Of a stretch of 64,000 nt of DNA, positions 35,621 to 48,614 are shown piece after piece; within the stretch, counting starts at the first letter, position 1; every line of letters begins with the position of its first letter. The stretch lies in the NCBI GenBank assembly GCA_013399115.1, contig VXAA01001949.1, positions 198,153 through 262,152 on the forward strand. Direction: 5' to 3'. The translations under genes were made by a program, and so were the position numbers. This DNA comes from Anseranas semipalmata (lineage: Eukaryota > Chordata > Aves > Anseriformes > Anseranatidae). Below the pieces are notes generated by a model, which had not been told where the DNA came from, did not search any database, and saw only the letters and a program-made list of their open reading frames with translations.

Positions 35621-38081
35621 CCGTGTATTTCCTTGGATTCCATTCTTTTGCTATGAAGTTCCCACAGAGGAGACTATAGGATAAGTGCTTGGAGGTGCAA
35701 CTGTGGGAAGGAAAATAGTGCATTTGAGGGGAGGGGAAAGCGATAGATGATTATAGCTCCTATATACATAACACCTGTGACTTCATGCTTTTCACTGTTC
35801 CTGGAATAGTGTAACAGGGCTTATTTTGTTTAGATTTGAATACTATAATGACTACGCAGTATGCTAGAGATGGTGGCTCTAGTTGTTTTGCACACTTGGA
35901 GGAATACTGTTTTTTTTTTCCTTCATTCGACACACGAATGCATCCTAACTAAACACTACAGATCACCAAGATGTTTCTCCAGTGCAAAACACGGGATTTG
36001 GAAGAAGATTTTGTGCTAATTGCTTAACTGACGTTAGTCATTGATGGTAGCATATTGACACCTATGAAATAAGGTGAGAGACACCCTGAGAGCAAATCGT
36101 CATGTGCAATTTCTCACTCTCGTCTGTGTGGATTTTACTGTGAATTTCTGGCTATTTGTATTTTTCACTCACAAAACAAAAACACAAAAAAGCATTATAA
36201 TTTAATAAATGCATTTCACGATGTATGAATCAATAGGAAATGTTAGCAAGATGCGTGAAGTTGCTAAATGAAGAGAGGTGGCTGTTTTTGCAGGAGAAGA
36301 TGGGGAGGGGTATTGCTCTTGATTGCAACTTTTCCATTACATCCCTGAAGTCTTCTAGCTACTTTCCAGATTGCTGCATGAAAATGATCAATGCAATTAA
36401 TTGCTAACTGCCTATACATCCCCAATGTTTAGCTGGATCAATAGTTTCCCATTTGCTGTCTGTTTTCACAGTGTACCAAACACTATGATACCAACCTGTA
36501 AAGAACATCTAAAAAAAGCAAATCTCAATGGGGGAAACTAGTGTAATACACAAGCAATTGCTCTATCACAGAGCTTGATGCTGTATGCCATTCCTGGAAA
36601 AAAGGATAAGCTGTTGGTCTCTGGGCTTTCCAGTTGTCCCTCAGCCATCCATTATTCATCGCTAATCTACAGTAATAGAGATTTTGCCCACTGACTCTTT
36701 TCCTTCATGTCTGTAAAAACAACAAAATAGTTTTTTAACTTGTTTTTCTTCTTTCCATGCTTTTCAGTGATCTCCTTTACCCCAGGTTTAAAATACTTAT
36801 ATGTTGAAAAGGAAGAGTTATTTTTTCTGGAAGTAGCTTTGATAATATCTCAGGTCAATATTAATATATTACAGAGAGCTGCCATATGAACACTGAATTT
36901 TACAGTATATCTTAACAGTAGTTCCAGTGGATCTTGACTTGGATTTCCAGGAGACTTGGTCAATGTTGGGAAGAAATACTTTTTTATAAGAAGATGAAAC
37001 CGATACTTTTTTGCAGTTACTTTTTTTCTAGTTGTCAGCTGGGCAGATCTCCTTTAAGAACAAACAAAACAAAACAAAAAAACAACAAAACATTTTTATC
37101 TTATGCATAAATGAAACTGGCCTAGAAGGCTTCAAAAGTATTTTTCGTCGGTAAAATTATTTTTGTGTGCCCACACAGTTGATTTGATGCCTTTTCTTAT
37201 TCAGGGGAGATATTTTAAGGTGGTGTCTATTTGCTTGTTTGATGTTTGTGTTGTGGTTTTTTTTTTTTTCATTCTTTTTTTAAGATTCATCATGCAGAAT
37301 GATAGAGAAGATGCCCAGAAGGAAAGCTTTTGTCTTTCTTTACTTTTTTTTTTTTTCTTCCCTTCTTATTGTGGCTGGACTAATCACTGCATGTATAAAG
37401 CTGATTTGCTTGTTTGCTGTCAGGTCTTGAACAATGGAATTGTCTTGAAAAGAATATTTCCCTTTATACCATGTAGGCTTTTGCAATAGCAACAGAACAG
37501 CCTGTCCTGAACAGTAAACAGTGTTTAGGTAGTTAGCACAATGATAGTGGCCACAGCAACCTATAATCAGCCTGCTTGAGCTCCAGAGTTGGATTTTCAA
37601 AGCTGGCTGCTGATGGCTCCCTTTGCAATGTCCTCTTGAGACACATGCACCTCCTAGCTGGGTGGCTGCAAGAAGCAGTTTTGTGGGCATGGGGATTTCT
37701 GTTCTCCTCTGTTTGGCTTACAACCAGCACCAAGATGTCTTTGATTTCTATGTGATTTTTTTTCCCAAACCTGTTGGCTTCATGACCTTACCCCTGGCTC
37801 ATAGAAGATCAGAACAGGGTGGCTTATGTTTTGACACTGTATGAATGTTGTTTTACTTGTATCTGTTGCAGCCATCAGGGAAGCAACAGCCACTGGTCCC
37901 TGTATCTTCTTTTGAACCATTCCCTGTTGAAGACTGTCCAGCAACTGTTTTTTTTTTTTACCCAAGTGCTGCTGTGCTATAACCGATGCAAAGATGCCTC
38001 ATATTGAGGTGCTTGCTGTTGTGCTAGAAACCTAGCATTTATAAAACTCTCAAAGGCCAATTAGAAAATGCATGGCAAAAC
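35621..38081. other. Non-coding stretch, nothing assigned
   Basis: 36000-36480 is evenly composed and AT-rich with several TAATTA/ATTAAT cores, suitable for a conserved non-coding element but unproven. A/C-rich tracts lie at 37060-37093 and T runs at 37258-37270 and 37347-37358. Confidence 0.45.
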
Positions 38082-38650
38082 TTTATTGCTCACTGCAAGG
38101 GCTGCCCGTGCATGGGGTTGTGAAGCTTTGCTGGGCAGCCCCCTGGGTCCTTTCTGTAGGTCCAGGTAAAGGGGTGAAGGATTTGGGAGACCAGGGATGG
38201 GCACAGAACCCTGGTGGATACCATCACCCCATGGAAGGAAAAATCTGTGGGGAAGGTCCTGCTGGCTTGCACCATCCAACAGAAGCAGAGAGCCTCATCT
38301 TGACTCATCTCAGCAGCCATAACACATCGTTACTTGGTGTTCCTGCTATGCTCTGCATCTCGTGTTGGGCTTGTCTATTGCTCTCTGCTCCCATGATTAG
38401 AACAATTAGATAGAAACAAGAATCATTTAAAACCCTTGTTGCAGTGCAGCACATCATTGTTGTTGGAGAGGCACTGGTTCCCCACGCAGAAGTGAACAAC
38501 TGTGGAAACAACCTCTTGGAAGGATGCTCCCTCCCCACCACCAGGGGGTCTCACCTTGACCAGGCCAGGCTGCAAATAACCCACCAAGATGGTCAAAGGG
38601 AGGCACATACCTTGTGCATCCCCTCCTTCAGCAATACCACCAGCAGCTAA
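38082..38650 (-). other. GC-richer block with minus-strand poly(A) signal
   Basis: Distinctly GC-richer than its surroundings. On the minus strand a 76-codon frame (38320-38090) ends in TGA, two bases before AATAAA (plus coordinates 38087-38082), which is followed by a GT-rich stretch. A second protein-like frame (38608-38423) lies upstream. This may be the 3' end of a transcript or an unrecognised repeat such as a solo LTR; neither can be shown. Confidence 0.25.
38536..38551 (+). promoter_or_regulatory. CTCF-like core motif
   Basis: CCACCAGGGGG (38538-38548) followed by TC matches the central part of the CTCF consensus, where the next bases are usually CGC. Possible insulator site. Confidence 0.3.
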
Positions 38651-40708
38651 AAAATAGTTTGGTGGGATTGCATGTTCTGTGTTCCTGGGGATTAGGCAGT
38701 GAGATGAGAGCTACTTTTGGGTGGTGATCAAGGAGAAATGCAGCATTTCTGACCTCCTCAAGAATATTTTCTGTGAAATGCTACATTTCCAAGTCTTTTT
38801 CTCTGCATGTCATATTTCTCCACCCACTCTCCTTTGCTTAGAGGTGCTCAGAAATGCTTGGAATGGAAATACATATGAAAAATATTTAATCACAGCTACA
38901 GCCCTGCGTGGAGCATTCTGTTTAGCAAAAAGTCTGTGTAATAACTGCATGTCAGCAACCACTCAGAGACATTACCCAGGCTGTTATCTCTAATCACCCA
39001 AAGATGTTTTATAACTCTAAGAATAACATTGACAGCCTTCCCTGGACCAACACTGTGTAGTCTTCGCCACTTACAGCAGCCCTCGGAGAAGTGAGAGAAA
39101 TATCCAATGCAGTGCCCAATGCTAAGATCTGGTAGATGTTGGTTTTAATGGCAGTCAGCATGCAGCTGTTTTCACAATTGTTTAAAAATCATACTCAGAG
39201 TGTTGAAAAAAAAAAAATGGAGCAGGAATCAGTGTGATCCAATTTAGAATGCATAGCAACATTGGTGTACTAATTATAATTTTGCCACAAGCAATTGTCA
39301 CAGTCATAAAACTGCCAGTCTGTTTGGTGGTGGGCAGCTTTCTATTTCACAGACATCTGGCAGAATCAGCAGAGGATGATTAGCCTGCCAGACTGCCGGC
39401 TGTGTGCAAGAACAGAAAATCTCAATGTTGGGGTAGGCTGGAGAAACCAGTGAATTCTGCAACAAAGATGGTGGGCTCAGGCACTGCAAAATGGGCTACT
39501 ATTTGGTATTAAAGACCTTGGTGAATGCATCATCTCTGCTTGGGCAAATCTTACTGATGCTTAAGCTATTCTGTACCCTTAAGAATACAGATAGTTTTGA
39601 TGTGTTTATACCTGGAGAAGAGAAGAAAAAAAAAAAAGGTATTTTGTAGCAGGGAGTTAAGTCAGCTTTGCTATGAGTTTCCTGCATTAGGAAACCTAGA
39701 GTTGTGCTGTTGTAGGACAAGCCTGAGGGCCAAAAAATGACTTCCCAAAGTCAAAAAAAAAAAAAAGAAATCCACTCCAAAAATGGAGATATACCCTTTC
39801 ATAGTCATATACTTACCTGAAGTTAGTTGGATGTTCCAATGATGCAGATCGGCACTGAGAAGATGCAACTTTGACCCAGGCACAATGTGGGAGCATTGTT
39901 CTTCCATTGCAGAGCTTTCTAGCTAATTTCAGTATTTCTTTTCAATAAGATGGCAAATTTTATTTCAACTTCTTACAATAACACGGAATAGAATTAATAG
40001 AATTTTATTTCTAAATCTCTACATTTACAAGTCTGACTTTCCTATCAGGTGCAGTATGGGCAAGGTCCTCCCTTTCCCACTCACTGTTGCTGTCTGAGCA
40101 GCCACGGGAAGCCACCACGTGCTCTTCTGGATGCAAGCTCCCTGTTGAGCAGTGCTATTGTCATCTAATTATTTACCATTCAAGCGAATGGTCTCTGCCT
40201 CTCAGAGTGGGAGGCAGACCTGAAGTACGCCATGCTGTTCTTTCAGTGCATGTCATTTTCTATATTATAATAAATTAAGTATTTCAAAACCTGTAACAGT
40301 TTGCACGAAGACTTTAAGTTACCAATTGATTTTAGTTGACAAAAGTTATCTGGAGCAAGGACTATTTTTATCTTAACGTGTTTGCATACTTTGTCTCAAT
40401 GAAGGGTTTGACCTTTCAATTCTGTTGCTTATCATATGCATATCATTTACGGAAATAAATCTTTTTCAATTGATGAATATTGAGTATTGATCCGCTTTTT
40501 GTATCAAATGGGTCAAATGTTTGCTCACCATCAAAGCAACACGGGAATTAAGTCAATTTAACTACCTGAAGATTAATTCTAGAGAACAAGGAAACTGATT
40601 TCTTTCCTGTAGATGTATTGAGGCTACATTATCCATAGTCCAATGTCTAGTTGAGGGAAGCATAAAGGGCAATTAACTAAATAAGAACATTATTATAGAG
40701 CAAACTAC
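38651..40708. other. Non-coding stretch, nothing assigned
   Basis: No gene or repeat recognised. There are A runs near 39206, 39627 and 39753. The block ends at an assembly gap. Confidence 0.55.
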
Positions 40709-40731
40709 NNNNNNNNNNNNNNNNNNNNNNN
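40709..40731. other. Assembly gap, 23 N
   Basis: Undetermined bases followed directly by T13 (40732-40744), so the gap probably reflects a long homopolymer that could not be read. Confidence 0.98.
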
Positions 40732-43636
40732 TTTTTTTTTTTTTAGAGAGAAAATGAAGACACTAGCACAGGTTTCTAACTTTTTTTTTTCTCCACTCTT
40801 ATGCTTGGTTGCATTTTTAAACCACCAGGAATATAAAATAATAGTAAAATAATAATTAAAATAATAACTGTGGAATAGTTGTGTAGTTTGAACTTTGTGT
40901 TGGTTACTTGCCCTGGGGATTGGAGCCCAATGCAACTGTTTCTGTAGGTCCCCCGCTGAGCTCAGTTTCAAGTCCATCACAGCTTACCTCAGTTTTAAGC
41001 AAAGGTACTCCCTTTTGTATCTATAGTAAACTAAAACTTCATCTGCTCTTTAATTCACAATGGTAAACTAAACTGGAAATTGGGAATTTTCACCTCCATG
41101 TCATGGCAAAAATAACTTCTTGAAAATAATTTGCAAATATGAGCTACGAGAAAAAGACAGGCTTTTAGTGTATGGTTGCTGATGAGATGAGTGATGGTAG
41201 AAGGACTTTAGTCTGTTTTATTTGGCATGGAAACATGATTTTCTAAATTTCAAGGAATGTAAATGACTCTTCGTTGCTTTCATCTGCTTGTATACGTGAT
41301 TTTAGCACATTATAAGACTCTGGCTATTAATAATGCAGCACACATAAGAACTCCCAAAATTCTTTCATGTGTGAGAAAGATCATGTCTTTGGAAAATGAT
41401 GTTTAAACTTTTTTATAAAAATGGTGGTAGTGGATTATGGGAGATAAGTCTCAGCAATATTTGCAGTGAGTACTTGCACATAAAAAACATGTACCTGACC
41501 AAAATAGCTTCTAAATTCATATACCAGTTAAAAAAAAAAAAAAAAAATTGTCACACAAAGATAATTACTCTAAATAAAAGTAATTGTATTTCATATTTTA
41601 TAGTTATAGAAATTAAATTAGCTTAACCTCTGATGTTTTAGTGATTGTGTTTTAATATTCTATAGGTAACCCAGATACCAACACTAAAGCTGTGAACATT
41701 GCCAAGAGTGTCGTATATGCCAAAAGAAATGCTGGGGCACACTTCCATTCCTCCTTCCCTTCCCCCACTCACTCTTTTTTGTTCAGTCCTAGATAAAAAG
41801 TAAAGAAGAAATGAGGCTTTCTGTGTTGGCATTGTGAATTGCAGCACAGCTACAAAAAACTCTTGTCCTTTAATCGACTGCTATGTGCAGCAAACGGAAG
41901 TAGGGCTTGCTTTGAGCTACGAATAGGCAGCGAGAGCAGAAAATAATGACAGAGGGCACAGATATTCTGCTGAAGGCAGTGCTTGTCCTGCCCATATGAC
42001 CTGTAACAGTCAACAAATTATTTGGTATGGAAAACACTGGCTACTCTTTCTGCATCATTTTCTCAGTGTAAGAGAGACGATGTAAGAATAACTTGATGTG
42101 GGGGAAGGGAGGAAAAATCCTTGCAAAGCATTTTCCAGAGTGCTGTCATTGAAGGGGAAAGAGAAGCTTTCTGGAAGGGAAAATGCTTTAGTAAAGAGCT
42201 ACTGCAGCTGAATTGCTATATTCAGAAAGACTGGAGTGTCTCTGTGAGATATGCACCTCTTTTTCCTCCAGCCTTGCTGATCTTTGGCATGTGTTGGCTC
42301 CTTGTAAGTCTTCTATTGCAAGGTCTTTCCACCACTTGTGAAAAGACTGACCCAAAGTTTGTGATCCTTTTGGAGCAGCACACTGAAAAAGGAAGCTGGG
42401 TTTCTAGAGAGAGGCAATAGTTTTTCCTTAGACTCATTGATAGAGCTGGAGAGGGGGAAATATGAAAGCTTTCATTTCAGAGTAAGTTTGTCAGGTTTTA
42501 AAGGAATGGTGGCTGCAAGATTGTTTTGTTTTTTTCCAGCTACCGTCACCTGCTTTTCTTTGCAAACCTTAATTCCCTTCTATCTTTAGGTCATCACTCT
42601 ACAAATCTACAAATACGTATTAAAAACACCACATCAAGTAGAGAAAAAAATGTTAGTCACATTCACTTTGAAATTTCAATTAATTTTTGATCATTGTCTG
42701 TCCCTTTTTTGTCTCTTATATTTTTTTGGAGCAAGCTTTAAAAGGACTGTGGTTGTTGCAGAGATTAAAACCAGGTAAGCAGAATGTCAATGGTGCTTTA
42801 AGTCCTTAGCATACTTCTGTATCTATACTTTTATCATACAGCCTAATATCTTTAGCCATGTGTTCTGAGATGTCTTTAAATCAGATGTGTTAAGAGAAGT
42901 ATTATTGCACACTTGTCTTAGGTAAATTAAAAACATTAATCACTAAAATATCGTATTAAATCACTTTCAAAGTAAAATTTCCTCCCCAGGTTCTCTGTCA
43001 GGAATGGTGAGAGAGTTTTCACTAACTAGTAAGATGCCAAAACCTCAATCTTTATACATCTTCAGATACTGTCTTTGGAGACAAAAGATGCTAATGCATT
43101 TGCCCTTTAGCAGTAGGGAGAAAGAATTCACTGAGGTTTCCTTTTATTTTGTAAATACTACAGAGGGAGGCAGATGATGGCCTCTTTCAGATGTGAAGTC
43201 CTCAGTTTTGGCATTTGTGATAGGAAAGCTAGAAACATTAGCATGACTTGATTTATATAAATGGACAGTGAGACACTAAAATACATGCTTGCTATTATCA
43301 TGGTGAAATTATTGATGTTAACTGACATGAGGAAAGATCATAGGAATTTCAGAAGAGCACTGCCAAGGCAAGACACTGAGAAAGCTGGGAAGATCAGTGC
43401 AGGCAAAACATATTTGTAGCTGCTCAAACACTCCCTTAGAGGTTTGATTGTAACTGTTCGGGCAAAATAGCTAGACACCATCAGAAGAAAATTGAAGATA
43501 CTGTCATGCACAAAACCTGTTAAAAAGAGTGTTGAAGCTATTATATAAAAATATGTAACCTTTTCTTATTTGAAGTGGATTTCTATAACTGGGTTTCTAT
43601 TACTATTATAAAGGAAGGCACCACTGAGCAATCTTT
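40732..43636. other. Non-coding stretch, AT-rich
   Basis: AAT-rich simple sequence at about 40829-40868 and A18 at 41530-41547. Nothing coding recognised. Confidence 0.55.
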
Positions 43637-43779
43637 CCTTTGAGTTAATGACTTTCTGGGGAAATGAGTAGCTTATCTGTGAAACTTAGAGCCACAAGTT
43701 GTTGGAACAAAGAGCTTAGCTGGATTTGATCAAGAAGAAAAAGCATGAAATTTGGCCCTTCATAGACAGCTACCATGAC
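43637..43779. repeat. Diverged direct repeat, copy 1
   Basis: About 143 bp similar to 44218-44356. Shared blocks in the same order are 'ctttgagttaatga', 'ttctggggaaatg', 'acaaagagcttagctggatt', 'aaatttggcccttcatagac' and 'agctaccatga'. Substitutions and small indels separate the copies. The family is unknown. Confidence 0.7.
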
Positions 43780-44217
43780 ACCTTATATAACTTCGTTAAC
43801 TCTTTAGAAATTCTAAGTAAGTTTCAGAAAAAAAGGAAGGGAAATAATGAAAGCCATGTAAAGTTTAAACTTCTTTCTCCTTTCTCTATAGCCAAAATTT
43901 TTATGTATACACCAAGTAATTTTAGATGAAATAACACTTGGGGAAAAAGAGCTCTGATCCTGTGTTACTGCTCCACTCAGAGGAATGGGGTGGTTTTTTT
44001 TTGTTGGTTCTTTTTTTGAAGTTCTAGGTGTTTTACTTTAGTCCTGCCTACACATTTCTGCAGTCTATGTGAAGTTTACTGCCCCACTGGTTGTGTGGAT
44101 TGAGCTGGTTGTGTGACTTAAAGTTTGCCTTTTAGAGGAGATGTTTTTATGAGATTTTTTCTTTTTTTTCTCCAGTGGTTTGAGAATAGCTGAATGAGGA
44201 CGCAATGAAGTAACCTT

Positions 44218-44356
44218 AACTTTGAGATAGTGAAATTCTGGGGAAATGTTTCATCATGAACATCAATGCCATGAGGTACTAGGACAAAGAATCTAGCTGG
44301 ATTCAATGAAGAAATATTGTGTAAAATTTGGACCCTTGTAGAGAGCTACAGTGATG
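44218..44356. repeat. Diverged direct repeat, copy 2
   Basis: About 139 bp similar to 43637-43779 in the same orientation. Its versions of the shared blocks are 'ctttgagatagtga', 'ttctggggaaatg', 'acaaagaatctagctggatt', 'aaatttggacccttgtagag' and 'agctacagtga'. The roughly 580-bp offset suggests an old tandem duplication or two insertions of one unnamed repeat. Confidence 0.7.
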
Positions 44357-44500
44357 TCTGCAGAGGAGTTCTCCATCCAGGGGAAGGTATCTGCGTAATA
44401 CTTAACTCAGCATTTCCACAGTTTTTTTTTTTTTGTTTGTCTGTTTTGTTCAGTTTTGTTTTGTTTTTAATGCAGATACACCAGCTAGCTGTATCTTTAG

Positions 44501-44518
44501 ATATATATATATATATAT
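44501..44518. repeat. (AT)n microsatellite
   Basis: Nine uninterrupted AT units. Confidence 0.95.
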
Positions 44519-46311
44519 TCATATTTAATATAGAATATTTAACTTCATAAGCATAGTCTTTCCTTAGTGGCATGGTAATATGTCACCTCATTTCAGGATA
44601 ACTGTGCCACAGATGTAAGTGAACATGGCAAATGATTTGTCTAGTAGACTTTTTTTTTCTTGTGAAGAAACTCCCAACCTGGGAAGGATGTATTTTCAGG
44701 AAAATATTCTCCAAAGTAGGATGATTAACTCACAAGTAATGGACCTTGCACTGTGGAGGACATGATAATTCGTGCTTGTGATAATGAAAATAGTTTCTTG
44801 ATAATTCATTTTTCTTGAGGATGTGATTTAGAAGAATTTTTCTATCTTCTGTTGTTGGCAAGTCTCTTAGTCATTTTTTTTTTCAATCTATCTTGTCATC
44901 AAAAACTAGGAAAATCCAGGAGTTCTAGGAAGTCAGCTTCCTCTGTTTTGTAACTCAGTGATTTTTCTTCACTGATTCTTTCTTAATTCCTGCACTTCAT
45001 GCCTTTTTAAACTGAATTCCTGGAAAAATTCCTTACACGTAGCCTTTTTTGCTAGTTACTATTTTTTTTAATCTTTTTTAGCTTTTTATTATTCATTATA
45101 TGGGAAGGAATTTTGTATTCAAGAGAACATTAATTGGTGCCAATGAAGTTTTAAAGCTAAAATTTAGTTATATGCAAGATGGAGAACATGCTTTGGTGCT
45201 CTATACTGCCAAAACAACATTTTAACTCCATCTTTTTCTGAAACACAAAGGCTGGAGTTTCGGTGCAAGTGGAATGCCTGTCTTTAGGTGCTTCTTAGCT
45301 GTGTACCAGACGTTTCTTTCTCCAACAAACATTGCCTCCTCAAAAGTCTATTCCTTGGTTCTCATGGATAATCCCCTCTCTTCTCTGGAAAAGCAACGTG
45401 TCTTGGAAGACATTGCGCAGGTCTTTAGTATCCTTACGAACTCAACTCTTATGAATTGGCCTGCAAATATAGGGAGTAAAAGCTTTGCAGTACCACTTAA
45501 TGGAGCAGGCTAAACACTTGATGGTGTTCAATTTATGAACAAAAGTCAGCTTTTTTTTTTTTTCTGTCTGTGAATTAAATCAAAGCATTAATTTTTGCTC
45601 ACTTTTAAAATATGTAAACAAAATTGAAAATATGCTCTAATACCATGGAGTGCTTGCTACTTGCTCTCACCTGGTCTTCAGCTATTAACTTGTTCATAAA
45701 GCAGGAATTTGGGGTATTTAAAATACTTAACATGAGAGAGAAGCGTAGGTTTTAGATCACTCTCTGAGCTCTTATGATAAGAGCTTTACTTGCCTTTCCT
45801 TTATTTTCAAAGGCTGTTGTGAGAGAAAAAAAAAAAAAAAAAAAACTCCAAAACAGAATTCGGAGTAAATTTTGAAAGGCCATAAATGCCATCAAGGAAA
45901 TCTGCAATCTGTAGTATCTTGAAAGGATACTACAGCATCAAGAATTCTAAAAACACCTTGCTAAAGATATTACTCAGTGGGTATTTGCATTACTTTTGCA
46001 CGTGCTCCTCAGCATGTTACATGGGTATCATGAACAAAGACTTTTTAGGTATAGCAGCAAAATAGAGGTAACAACTAAAACATGCAGCTAAGGAAGGGCT
46101 GCCCAAAGTGTCATCTGTGAACTTGCATCTATTATGATATCCAGTCCTACGGCACATGAGATTACCAAGCCTTGCTAAGTTTAAAGTACAGTAATCCTCT
46201 TTTGTGCCGTAACACGTGTAGATTCTTTATAACAGCTTAGATGGTAATTAGCAGGGGATTTCGGATTCATTGACTGAATACAAATATAGCATAGGGGAGG
46301 GAAAGACAAGG
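44519..46311. other. Non-coding stretch, nothing assigned
   Basis: T- and A-rich; A20 at 45826-45845. No gene or repeat family recognised. Confidence 0.55.
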
Positions 46312-46380
46312 CAGTAGTTCTCAGACTAGGGGACACTAATGCAAGGGGGGTTGCAACATTAACGGGGGTGGGAACGAGCC
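46312..46380. repeat. Possible hAT-type DNA transposon end, very old
   Basis: 'cagtagttctcagactaggg' (46312-46331) resembles the CAGTGGTTCTCAAACT terminal motif of hAT/Charlie-like elements. It is followed by G-rich 'gggggttgcaacatt' and 'gggggtgggaacga'. The opposite end and target duplication were not found. Confidence 0.25.
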
Positions 46381-48531
46381 AGCAGAATCTGGGAGAAGGG
46401 TTGATGTTACTAGCATTTGGGAATGCAAACAGAGATGGAGTCTTAATCTGAAACAGATAAAGACCGTCTTGGCTGGGAGAAGTTTTATGTTTAGATCTGT
46501 GTTTTCTCTGACATTCTGTAACTGTAGATGTAAATCTATCAGGGCTGACACTCCAGCTGGCTGTCAGTGATTACTGTTCTGCTTTTTAAGTTTTAGGAGA
46601 ATTGTGGTTGTTGATTCAGGGTTATCAAATTAATGTATTTAGATATGCTTTACAAGAATGGGCCTTGTGTGAAGTAAGACAGAGTGAAATGAGTTGAGCT
46701 ACCTCCACCTGACGTTATTTTACCTGCAGAGACTTCACTACTGCAGTTAACAGAAAGGAAATGTAGGTTTTTACTACTTTTAATATTCAGGAAATCAATG
46801 TACTCACCAAATGAATCTTACTGCAAATGCATAGGCTCATTTTGCTTAAAAGTTTTCTGCATTTTAGTTATTCAACTGGTAATAATGAAATATTACATCA
46901 TACTTTTGGTCTCACAGCCAGCTAGCAAAGTTGAGCAAATGCAGAAGAATTTGCAGTATTAGGGCTTAAGGGAGTAATGAAAATCCTTTTAACTTTCTTT
47001 TACTACTTGGGAGAAATGTTGTTTTTGTAAGGATGGGATTCATATCAGCCCCAAATGCAAACTCACATCCTAGAGATAGGAGCTGAAGGCATATTTTCAT
47101 GTGACTTAGAAACTATGAGTTCAACTATTAGTTTATGTATCGGTTGTTTCATGCATATTTTCTTGTCAGAAAAACAAGAGCTAGAGTATATAGCCCTAGG
47201 TTAGAGCTGTTTTTGAACAGTGGTTTGAATTTAAAGAAAGACCATTAAAAATTATCTGAATGGGCATTTTTGATTTTTTTTTTACTTTATTTTTTTTTAA
47301 GCAACACTAAGGGATTTATTTTGTCTCTTACTTTGAATTGCTGTGAGCAGATCGGTTTGTTTACCGGGAATGGGTTTTGGCATCCAATCTTTATAAAACA
47401 TTGAATAAGTGCTTTAGAAAATAAGCAGTCAATCAATGCATGAAAAATTCTCTATCCTTCACTGTCCTGCCCACAACATACTACTGAAGTAACAAAAATG
47501 GTCTTTTTTTTGAATGTTTTACAATTGAAAAGTTATCCTGTTTTTCATCGACACTTTTATATTTTACTGAATGTCACACATCTCTCTTTTTTTTTTTTTT
47601 TTTTAATCTTTGTATTGGTTTCTCCCCTTCCTTCCCTTCCAAAGCACTGAATAAAGAATCCTGTTGCTTGAGGCTGCTCCTGATGAACTCTGAGGAGTGT
47701 CAAGTTTTACATTTTTATGAAAATATCTTCCTCTGTGCTGGTTGTGTCTTCCCTTGCTTTCAGCAGAGCCCTTAAAAAAGTGCACCAAGAAACATTTCAA
47801 TAAATTTAAGACTGAAAGCAAAAGGGAGATGACTCAGTCTGTAGAAACTTGCTTTCTTGTTCAGCTGTCAAGATGAAAAAGTTATAAGTGGTCAAAAAAG
47901 CACATGTGGAAACTGGGTCCAAATGTTACTATTATGTCAAAATGCCATGTCCTGTGATGTCAGCAAAGGCTGGTGACAGTGGGACAGTGATGGGACACTT
48001 GGTCAAATGAGGAATGCTGGAGTTTAACCCCTCTTTTCCAACAGGAGATTTGATGTGACCATCGGCACTGTGAGGGCTGGATTTCGGGTTGTAGCTCTGG
48101 TCATGGGTCACAGTGGCAAGGCAGCAGCTTCCACCTGTGGGTGCTGAGCTTGGCCTGAGTTTGAGTCCCAAGGGTTCAGGGTAGTTGCTTAGGTAGATGC
48201 AGCTGTTAGCTTTTGGCCACATAAGGCCTGTGAGCAGCTATTCTCCTCTCTTCCTAAACCAGATGTAAATACTATGCAAGCCTCCCACAGAGTCATGCAA
48301 AATAGCACATCTTATGTTGGGCTTTTTTCCTTTTAAGCTGTCTGTCTTGTACAACAAATGTGCAATATTAAATATGTATTATTTTTTTTTTTTTTACAGA
48401 GAAAAAGATAAAATCTCTAGCTCTTTGGTCAAAAGATGCATCCAAGAATAGGTCTTTCCAATCCTGAGTAAACGTTAACTATCCTACCACCAGTTTTGTC
48501 AGTCTTGATCTACTTATTTTTTTATTTCTCC
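46381..48531. other. Non-coding stretch, nothing assigned
   Basis: T18 (47587-47604) and T14 (48382-48395). A GC-richer patch at 47940-48230 carries chance frames. No repeat recognised. Confidence 0.55.
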
Positions 48532-48614
48532 TTTTTCAGCCAAATTTATTTTTATATATTTTATATATGTATCTATTTTTTATATATTATTTATTTTTTT
48601 CAGCCAAAATTATT
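48532..48614. repeat. Diverged tandem duplication, 64-bp period, AT-rich
   Basis: 'tttttcagccaaa' occurs at 48532-48544 and again at 48596-48608, separated by TATATTT-rich simple sequence. Only the ends of the unit are clearly shared. Confidence 0.5.

Noticed and set aside
43949..43990. 'ctgatcctgtgttactgctcc' as another palindromic repeat relic
   Set aside because: Only one short arm, with no matching second arm or centre.
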